Assembly: GCA_006386115.1 (NCBI GenBank) | Contig: VFIW01000054.1 | Location: forward strand, 236,365-300,364 | DNA from: Globisporangium splendens | Taxonomy: Eukaryota > Oomycota > Peronosporomycetes > Pythiales > Pythiaceae | Direction of reading: 5' to 3' | DNA: 64,000 nt | Part shown: piece after piece, positions 58,026 to 64,000 of the stretch | Numbering within the stretch: position 1 is the first letter of the stretch | Layout of the letters: every line of letters begins with the position of its first letter | Made by a program: the position numbers and the translations under genes | The notes under the pieces: model-generated | What the model was told of the DNA's origin: nothing | Database searches by the model: none | The model's input: the letters and a program-made list of their open reading frames with translations, nothing else

Positions 58026-59672
58026 ATGGCGCTACCCAGCTCGCCAACTTCGTCGAATGGCGGCCGGCTGCTCCACTACCGTCTGCTGCTGGGACTCGCG
58101 GCGCTGCTGATCACCGTGCTGCTCGTGGAGAACGCGTCGCTCAAGTCGTCTGCGTCGAGTCTGGCCCCAGGTACCCGAAGCAGCACTGGTCGCGCCGACG
58201 TGGCGTTTCTGCGTCAGGATGTGGTGGTACACGTACCGGAGTCTGACAACAGCAGCAATGTGACGGAGCATGCTGCCGTGTCCACAGAGGCTCCGGCCAA
58301 GGTAGAAGCAGACGAGAAGAGTGTGCACGACGCGGCGCTGGAGACCCTGCGCCACGAGCAGTCCGCCGACAGCGACCACAGTCCAACGGCTACAGTGAAT
58401 GAAGAGAAGCTGCAGCAGCAGACGCTCTCGCCGGAGCATCAGAACATCGTCGACAAGCTGCTGCGTCAAATGTACCCGGCCAACTACGATAACAGCTCCA
58501 TGCACATCGTGTTCAGCATGAGCTGCGATCAGCAGCACCGGTTGCTATTTGCGACCGTGATGCAGACCTCGGCGACGCGCGTGGGCCAGAAAGGACCAAT
58601 CACGCAGATCATCTCGGGCTGCACGGACGAGCAGAAGACGCAGATCCTCTTGGAGCCGCGCTTCTATTACGACTACCGCGTACACTTCACGCCGAGTTAC
58701 TCGCCACATCCGCTGCCAGAGGTCGACGACTGGTACAATCCGTACAACAAACCGTTTTCACTGCGCCATTTCTTGCAACACGCGAATCCGCCCGTGCAGC
58801 ACAGCATCATCACGCTCATCGACGGCGACTTCGTGTTCTTCAGGCCGATGGAAGTCAACATGGGCCGCAACGTGACCAGATTCTACCAAGGTACGCGCGA
58901 TCCGACGGCCGTGACGGACGAAGTCCGCGATGGCGTCGCGATCTCGCACAACTGGCGCAACGTCATTCGCGGCGACAAGTTTTTCTCCATGACCGAAAAG
59001 TGGCAAAAGGTGTGTGAAGGTCAGCCATGCGCGTCTGTGAGCGAGGACGATGGCTGGGAGTACTACTGGGGTCTCGGTCCGCCGTACATCATGACCAAGA
59101 ACGATATGCTTGCCTTCATCGACGACTACTGCAACTTTCTCGTCGCAGCGCGCAAGTTGACGCAAGACTGGATGACCGAGATGTACGCGTACTCGCTGGC
59201 GGCCGCGAACCACGGCATCAAGCACACAATCTTCTCGCACTTGGGGCTCGCTCACCCGTATTTAAACGGTCCCGAGTACTGGCCGTTCCTCGATGACTTG
59301 TCCATTACGGAGAACCCGTGCCTGGACCCGACGGAGCTGTTCTATCCACCGGATCCGCCCGTGGGTCTCCACTTCTACCACGTGTACTACGTCGGCGAGC
59401 AGAGCCGGCACTTCTACAAGAAGTCGATCCCCGACAACTTCTTGGACTGCGGCCACGGACTCCTGCTGGTCCCGGATGCGACCGAGTACGAATGGGCGAG
59501 CTCCATGGACCCCAAGAACGACAACTCGCGGTCCATTCGACGCCATGAGACCTGGGCGTCCTGCACTCTGTACAAGGTGGTCAACCAGGCCGCGGTCCTC
59601 CTCAAGAAGGCGATGTGCGGGCGACGAGGCTTCAACGCGTACCAGTCCGTCGAGATCATCAAGCAGAGCTAA
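58026..59672 (+). CDS. Peptidyl Ser/Hyp O-glycosyltransferase-like protein, copy 2 (type II membrane form)
   Basis: Single exon, 548 aa from the ATG at 58026. The frame is open further upstream (an in-frame ATG at 57717 exists) but 58026 directly precedes a clean type II signal-anchor ([19 protein letters not shown]). A luminal stem of about 110 residues, Ser/Thr/Glu-rich, follows. The catalytic region matches copy 1 closely: [48 protein letters not shown] (Asp 266, Asp 268), [27 protein letters not shown]. The differing N-termini suggest the two enzymes are held differently in the secretory pathway. Donor sugar and substrate unknown. The 5' flank overlaps the RNase H relic on the other strand and a (GA)n tract. 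Confidence 0.8.
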   Translation: MALPSSPTSSNGGRLLHYRLLLGLAALLITVLLVENASLKSSASSLAPGTRSSTGRADVAFLRQDVVVHVPESDNSSNVTEHAAVSTEAPAKVEADEKSVHDAALETLRHEQSADSDHSPTATVNEEKLQQQTLSPEHQNIVDKLLRQMYPANYDNSSMHIVFSMSCDQQHRLLFATVMQTSATRVGQKGPITQIISGCTDEQKTQILLEPRFYYDYRVHFTPSYSPHPLPEVDDWYNPYNKPFSLRHFLQHANPPVQHSIITLIDGDFVFFRPMEVNMGRNVTRFYQGTRDPTAVTDEVRDGVAISHNWRNVIRGDKFFSMTEKWQKVCEGQPCASVSEDDGWEYYWGLGPPYIMTKNDMLAFIDDYCNFLVAARKLTQDWMTEMYAYSLAAANHGIKHTIFSHLGLAHPYLNGPEYWPFLDDLSITENPCLDPTELFYPPDPPVGLHFYHVYYVGEQSRHFYKKSIPDNFLDCGHGLLLVPDATEYEWASSMDPKNDNSRSIRRHETWASCTLYKVVNQAAVLLKKAMCGRRGFNAYQSVEIIKQS

Positions 59673-60384
59673 GCGATATTGAGTTTATTTGGTACTATAG
59701 GAGGAAAAGTTGAGGGTCATATGAGCAGTTCAATACAAAGTTATGGGGACACTCGGTCCGCTCATTTTTTTGATTTGATAATCTTGTGTTAACTGATTGC
59801 AATAGTGCACCGTCTCTGATTGTGGTGGCTGCTGATGCCTAATCATAATCCAAAAACGTAAATTATTGCCATGCAAACCTGAAGAAGCTCTGGATTTTAT
59901 CAGATTTAATTCCTCGTTTTTGACCTATTTTGCCGATAATGACTTGGATTTTATGTAATTTTGGTTTTATTCAGCGATGTGGACGTTTACTCGACGATTT
60001 TTTTCCGTGGCTAGAATGTAAAGTCGACCACGCAGGTTATTTCATAGCTTTGCTGTCGAGTGCTGACGATCACAACGCATTGAGCGCAATGGCAATGGTG
60101 TAGAGGCGCACGCGAGGTGGCTGGCCGGCCTTGCAGCGCGACGAAGCCCACGACAATCACAGGTTGACCAAGAGGGGATACGAGGAAGACGATCTGTGTG
60201 CAACATGAAAAGCATAAACACGCATGATAATATGTGTTGCATGTATCTGCAAGACTACGCGGCTCACAACAGTCCCCAAAACACGGCACACACGCTTGTG
60301 CCAGAGGAAGCGTCTCCCGACTCGAAGGGAGGAAGGACGACTTGAGAGCTTGAGGGTAAAATTGCAACTGAATTGAAAAGGTTA
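59673..60384. other. Intergenic, AT-rich left flank of the retroelement
   Basis: No gene supported. A 118-codon frame on - (60011-60367) is Cys-rich but shows no motif. The junction with the LTR near 60385 is tentative. Confidence 0.45.
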
Positions 60385-60887
60385 TGGTTCCTGTCGCTAC
60401 TTGTAAATGAACCTCAAGGGATCCTAGAGGCTTTATGACTAAAACCTAAACATGAACAATAAAACCTATGAATATGATATATAAAACCTTGGTTACACTG
60501 AGGTTGAACCTACGGGATCTTCTGGAAACTTGAACTTGAAGTCCTGTGGAAAGTTCCCTGCAAAGTGATTGGCTCGCGCCACTCACTTCAGACGGTAGAG
60601 ACACGTCGGTCTCATCACCAGTGTAGTTTCCCAAGCAGGAACCATCACTCAGTACTTGATTAGTACATGATTAGTACATGGATACTTATGACATCATCAC
60701 TCTGTACTTGATTAGTACATGGGTACTTATGACATCATCAGATGACGTCATTCGTACATGTGGGTGCGCATTGCGCAAGCAAAGACACAGGTCTTTGTCC
60801 ACAAAGTACAATTCGAAGGTGGTGTGTTCGACACTAAATTAGGACACAGCCGCGTCTTCATGTAATGGCTAGGTATAGCCCATTACA
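60385..60887 (-). repeat. 3' LTR of the Ty3/gypsy element (left boundary tentative)
   Basis: On the - strand the LTR begins TGTAATGG at 60887, directly after a polypurine tract. Its first 27 bases are an imperfect palindrome (TGTAATGGGCTA..TAGCCATTACA). The far end is placed at the CA dinucleotide at 60385 only because TG..CA ends are usual; the partner LTR and target-site duplication lie outside the window. It contains a tandem repeat and a TGACGTCA site (listed separately), and TATATAAA on + at 60478-60485. Confidence 0.65.
60651..60741. repeat. Tandem imperfect repeat inside the LTR with a CRE-like site next to it
   Basis: Two copies of a 40-50 bp unit containing GTACTTGATTAGTACATG and ACTTATGACATCATCA. 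The palindrome TGACGTCA lies immediately beyond at 60743-60750. The layout resembles enhancer repeats in an LTR U3; function is inferred. Confidence 0.75.
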
Positions 60888-62028
60888 TCATCCCCTCCTT
60901 AAAGCCAAAAGTACCTTGCGTACTTTTGCAGACCTTTCGGAGCAGTTCACTTTCCAATCGGCCATGAAGCGACCAAGCGACCAAGTGAACCAAGGTGAAG
61001 AACGTCCGTTGTCCAAGCGACAGCAGACAGCTCCAGAACTCTTCGACATATCTCCCATTCTGAAGAAGAAGGGGGATCTCGAGTTCTACAAGGAGCGGTT
61101 CTTCAGTTGGCGTCGGATCAACGATCGCGATGATCCGAACCAACACATCGCAGCCCAGAGAGACTCATGGCGAACATTTGTTCGTCTTAAGAACGAGAAC
61201 CAAATGGAGCGTCTTTTTCGTCGCGGCAATGCTCGTGCCCAAAGAAGAACTCCCGATGACGACAGAGCGAATCCCAGCTCTGGTCGTCGTAGTGTCGCTC
61301 CTGGCGACGCTACAAGTGGTTCTCGTAGCTGCGGACCACGTCGGGAACATCAGACTCCATCGTCTGCCGTGGTTCCCACGTGTCCGAGCTCGGTGGATAT
61401 CCACGCCACCGAACTCTGCAGAAGCGTTGAGGGCTCAACCGCTTCTTCCCACGAGTCTGTCGATCCTCATGATCAACAATCGACTCAACCACCCAGCGAT
61501 GATCTCCCTGAGAGTCTATCAATGGGGGTGGGGCTGAACGCGAAAACGATTGAGCGACTCTGGAAGTGGAAGAGTGCTCATCGTGGGCAAATCGAGGCTT
61601 TGCAGCAGCGTTGTTCGACACTTGAGGAACGCTGCGAGAGCCTCGAAGACCAAGTGAAGGAGCAGGAGTCGCGGATCGACTCGCTGACCTTTGGTCCCGC
61701 CCAGTATCTGGCTTTGGAGTCCCGTTTCGAGCAACGGTTCGAGCAAGTCCAGGGCGAACTTGAGCGACTCCAAAAGGCTGAGAAGGCTCGTGAAATGCAT
61801 CACGAACGTCTACTGCGCTCTGTGGAAGAGGCAGGGACGGCTCTTGAGGTACTCCGCAAGGAGTTTAACTCGCGCCTTCTCGTGCTGGAAGCTGTGAAGG
61901 AGGAGTCCTTCGATGTGCTTCAGCGCCTTTACGCCGAGAAGAATCTCCAAAGCGGTGAGCTGTTTGCTCTTCGCAATCAAGTGGAGAGTCTTCAAGATCA
62001 GCTTGATCGTCTACAAAAGACTTCGTAG
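60865..62028 (+). CDS. Antisense ORF of the retroelement: coiled-coil protein
   Basis: An unbroken 387-codon frame on the strand opposite to pol. The first ATG (60865) lies in the terminal LTR palindrome; the second (60964, MKRPSDQVNQ) gives 354 aa and lies just inside. The first 110-130 residues are charged and include a plausible basic nuclear-localisation stretch and FYKERFFSWRRI. Residues about 135-225 are disordered and lie antisense to the chromodomain. Residues 226-387 form a strong coiled coil (LEERCESLEDQVKEQESRI, LQGEL-type heptads to the end) and lie antisense to pol's disordered linker and last codons. I do not recognise the protein. It may be expressed from the LTR, or be an open frame without function; the heptads argue for real coding. 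Confidence 0.6.
   Translation: MARYSPLHHPLLKAKSTLRTFADLSEQFTFQSAMKRPSDQVNQGEERPLSKRQQTAPELFDISPILKKKGDLEFYKERFFSWRRINDRDDPNQHIAAQRDSWRTFVRLKNENQMERLFRRGNARAQRRTPDDDRANPSSGRRSVAPGDATSGSRSCGPRREHQTPSSAVVPTCPSSVDIHATELCRSVEGSTASSHESVDPHDQQSTQPPSDDLPESLSMGVGLNAKTIERLWKWKSAHRGQIEALQQRCSTLEERCESLEDQVKEQESRIDSLTFGPAQYLALESRFEQRFEQVQGELERLQKAEKAREMHHERLLRSVEEAGTALEVLRKEFNSRLLVLEAVKEESFDVLQRLYAEKNLQSGELFALRNQVESLQDQLDRLQKTS
60888..60900 (-). other. Polypurine tract (second-strand primer site)
   Basis: Reads AAGGAGGGGATGA on - and abuts the TGTAATGG start of the LTR, the expected position for the plus-strand primer of an LTR retrotransposon. Confidence 0.8.
61310..61864 (-). pseudogene. Pol C-terminal linker and chromodomain, cut off by the TAA
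   Basis: Same reading frame as pol, open from the codon after the TAA to a stop at 61310, with no other stop. About 115 codons of Pro/Ser/Gln-rich linker are followed by a chromodomain: HRWVVESIVDH, then FCRVRWRGYPPSSDTWEP with the aromatic-cage and W-E-P signature, and a terminal helix. In intact chromoviruses this domain is the C-terminus of integrase and steers insertion to marked chromatin. Here it is reached only by readthrough of one nonsense codon. No ATG is available to express it alone. Confidence 0.85.
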
Positions 62029-64000
62029 GATCAGCTGATCCACTTGGAAGGTAAGGCTTCAGTCTACCCACATAAAATGTAGGGTGTAGACGCATGCGTG
62101 TAGGTATGTCTAGCGTGTAGGCATCACCATTGCATTTAACTACCCTGAACGGTCCAATGAACCTTGGCAGAAGCTTCGAGCTTCCCAAGTTGGACACTGC
62201 ATGTTCAGGCAGGTTCGCCGTGCTAAGCAATACAAGATCATTGATCTTATACACTTGCTTGTTCTTCCTTCCGCTCTTGTCTGCTTGTTCCTTTTGCAGA
62301 TCCTGAGCCTTCGTGATTGCGTCTCGAACAAACCTCACAACGGCTTGTCTCCTCACAACAAAGTCATCGACTTGCTGTTCCTCACGACTAGTGATGTCGT
62401 TGAGGGGTTTCATCGAGTCAAAGTTGGCTTTTAACTCGGCAACAGCATTCAGGTCATAAGACGACTTCGGCTTGTTTCCATGAGCCGGAGTCCCTCCCCC
62501 ACTTAAGGTAGAGACCTCACCCATTATGGAAGCAGGCACTCGAGGGTGAATGCCATAGTTCACATAAAATGGAGAGTGACCCGTCGAGACATGCGTGGAG
62601 TTGTTCAACGCAAACTTGGCAAGAGGGAGAAACTCACTCCACTCTTTGAAAGACGTTGCGTAGCTGCGCAACACGTCTTCGAGGACACGATTCACTCGCT
62701 CTGTTTGGCCGTCCGTTTCAGGGTGTGCCGCTGTTGACATGGACAACTTGGTGTCCAGAAGTCCGAACAGTGCACGCCAAAACTTGGACGTAAACCGAGT
62801 GTCACGGTCAGACACGATCTCAACGGGCAGGCCATGTAGACGGAATACGACGTCTACAAAGACCTTGGCCGTCATTTCAGCTGAGATCTTGTCCGAAACC
62901 GGCGCAAGATGGACCATCTTGCTGAATCGGTCCACAAACACAAGGATGCCATTGCGTCCGTGTTTGCCTCTTGGAAGTCCGAATATGAAATCCATACTCA
63001 CAGACTTCCAACTGTCCGATGGGACAGCCAATGAACGAAGTGGTGCCTGCGTGGAACCAGAGGGTTTCACTCGTTGGCAGACCTCGCAAGTCCTCACATA
63101 CTTGCGTACCCACTTGTACATGTGTGGCCAGTAGTAATCCTGGGAAAGACTGAGAAACGTTTTCTCACGTCCGAGATGGCCACCCGAAGGACTGCCATGG
63201 TACTCATACAAGAGTCGATGACGCAGACCTTCGTCGTTGGGAACAACAACCCTTGCTGTATCCCCGTCTTCAACCGCGTAGTACAACAACCCATTGTGTA
63301 CTCGGAAGCGGTGAACTCGCGACCTTGTGCGTGACGGAAGACCTTGCAGTGCTTTGTCCGAAGGGTCCTTGAAATACTTCAACAAGTCCTGACACGTTTC
63401 GTCAGACTTGTACCCTTCGACGATCTCTTCTCGCACTGTAGTCGTTGCTTGCACCGCGATCGCTTGAATGTCTTCACAGAGTCGACACGCTCCGTCCGTG
63501 TCTTCACTCTTGGTCTTCGGATCGTAATCCGGACGTCTTGACAGCGCATCAGCTAAGATGTTCGTCTTGCCTGGCTTGTAGTGTACAACAAAGTTGTACT
63601 CTGCAAAGAAGGAGAACCATCTCGCCATTCTTTGCGACAAATGAGGAGTCTTCACTGCCGTACGCAGAGATGCGTGGTCAGTGTAGATCGCAAAGCGCTC
63701 CTCTCCAAGCAGATACACACGGAACTTGACCAAAGAATACTTCATCGCCAGAAGTTCTTTGTCATGAACTGGGTAGTTCCGTTCTGCGGGTCGGAGTTGT
63801 CGTGACTGATACGACACAACTCGCTCATGACCCTCATCATCGTGTTGCATCAAGGCGCAACCGATGGCATAGTCGCTTGCATCGCAAACCACATGAAAAG
63901 GCTTGTCGTGGTTTGCAATTGCCAGCACGGGAGCTTCTCGCAGACTCCTCTTGACTTCGGCAAATGCCACTTGGTGGTCACTGGACCCACTCCCACTCAA
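61865..64000 (-). CDS. pol: Ty3/gypsy Pol: RNase H and integrase (5' part outside window, ends at TAA)
   Basis: The frame is open from the right edge to a TAA at 61867-61865, 711 codons. It opens inside the RT-RNase H junction, then RNase H (VVCDASDYAIG with the first Asp, ELLAMKYSL with Glu, AIYTDHASL with Asp, ADALSRRPD at its end). An HHCC zinc-binding module follows (HLGREKTF, CEVCQRVKP). The integrase core has a DDE triad: MDFIFGLP, VSDRDTRFTS and a Glu in TDGQTERVNR. The C-terminal domain contains FIGPFRVV and HPTFYVGRLKPY. Past that lies a disordered linker in which the TAA falls. Family role: replication and insertion of the element. The antisense ORF overlaps its last 55 or so codons. 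Confidence 0.92.
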   Translation of the reverse strand: MSGSGSSDHQVAFAEVKRSLREAPVLAIANHDKPFHVVCDASDYAIGCALMQHDDEGHERVVSYQSRQLRPAERNYPVHDKELLAMKYSLVKFRVYLLGEERFAIYTDHASLRTAVKTPHLSQRMARWFSFFAEYNFVVHYKPGKTNILADALSRRPDYDPKTKSEDTDGACRLCEDIQAIAVQATTTVREEIVEGYKSDETCQDLLKYFKDPSDKALQGLPSRTRSRVHRFRVHNGLLYYAVEDGDTARVVVPNDEGLRHRLLYEYHGSPSGGHLGREKTFLSLSQDYYWPHMYKWVRKYVRTCEVCQRVKPSGSTQAPLRSLAVPSDSWKSVSMDFIFGLPRGKHGRNGILVFVDRFSKMVHLAPVSDKISAEMTAKVFVDVVFRLHGLPVEIVSDRDTRFTSKFWRALFGLLDTKLSMSTAAHPETDGQTERVNRVLEDVLRSYATSFKEWSEFLPLAKFALNNSTHVSTGHSPFYVNYGIHPRVPASIMGEVSTLSGGGTPAHGNKPKSSYDLNAVAELKANFDSMKPLNDITSREEQQVDDFVVRRQAVVRFVRDAITKAQDLQKEQADKSGRKNKQVYKINDLVLLSTANLPEHAVSNLGSSKLLPRFIGPFRVVKCNGDAYTLDIPTRMRLHPTFYVGRLKPYLPSGSADPTKSFVDDQADLEDSPLDCEEQTAHRFGDSSRRKGAEAHRRTPPSQLPAREGAS

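Larger units (their letters stand above)
60385..64000 (-). mobile_element. Ty3/gypsy LTR retrotransposon with chromodomain, 3' half
   Basis: In transcription order (right to left): RNase H, zinc-binding domain, integrase, linker with one nonsense codon, chromodomain, polypurine tract, LTR. RNase H before integrase, with reverse transcriptase expected further right, is the Ty3/gypsy order, and the chromodomain places it with chromovirus-like elements. It runs off the right edge of the window. Confidence 0.9.

Noticed and set aside
60011..60367. Cys-rich 118-aa ORF on - beside the LTR
   Set aside because: No signal peptide or cysteine pattern of a known family; flanks AT-rich non-coding DNA.
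1..64000. CRISPR arrays, operons, rRNA and tRNA genes
   Set aside because: No spaced direct-repeat array, rRNA core or tRNA cloverleaf was noticed. Gene structure is eukaryotic with spliceosomal introns. A tRNAscan-SE run would be needed to exclude a tRNA completely.

Overview
The window is nuclear DNA of an oomycete, most likely of the Pythium/Phytophthora side (Peronosporales sensu lato). The signs are compact genes on both strands with introns of roughly 60-105 bp (GTACGT, GTAAGT and GTGCGT donors), GH16/SKN1 (KRE6-like) beta-glucan genes, an expanded folate-biopterin-transporter (FBT) family, a PUT-type amino acid/polyamine permease, an inward-rectifier K+ channel, and a Ty3/gypsy element with a chromodomain. 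I did not identify the species. All exon joins were worked out by eye from GT..AG sites, reading frame and family motifs.

Layout. 1-10.5 kb: four KRE6/SKN1-like cell-wall glucan genes, one truncated by the left edge on + and three tandem two-exon genes on -, with patchwork identity that looks like gene conversion. 11.6-20.3 kb: an FBT transporter, a PlsC-type acyltransferase, a tiny secreted protein with a Myb/SANT-like pattern, and a second FBT transporter. 20.3-29.1 kb: an IQ-motif/coiled-coil gene with two in-frame stops, a coiled-coil gene, a degenerate adenylate-kinase-like gene broken at an A8 run, an ELMO-domain gene with a RanBP2 zinc finger, and ZNHIT1 (SWR1-complex subunit). 29.5-38.7 kb: a six-exon Kir channel, a PUT-like permease, a YaaA/UPF0246 gene with introns, and a PH-PDZ-like-PH-TBC Rab GAP. 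39-59.7 kb: two paralogous peptidyl-O-glycosyltransferase-like genes flank two tandem, partly identical FBT genes and a 3,538-residue protein resembling the autophagy tether EPG5. 60.4-64 kb: the 3' half of a Ty3/gypsy element on - (RNase H, integrase, chromodomain, polypurine tract, LTR), running off the right edge.

The genes do not form a pathway. The recurring themes are cell-wall and secretory-pathway biology (glucan genes, O-glycosyltransferases), membrane transport (four FBTs, Kir, PUT) and membrane traffic (ELMO, TBC, EPG5-like).

The most unusual signal is at the retroelement's 3' end. An unbroken 387-codon ORF on the opposite strand begins at the LTR edge and encodes a long coiled coil. 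Its disordered middle lies antisense to the chromodomain, while its coiled coil lies antisense to the disordered linker of pol. In this copy pol is cut by one nonsense codon but the antisense ORF is intact.
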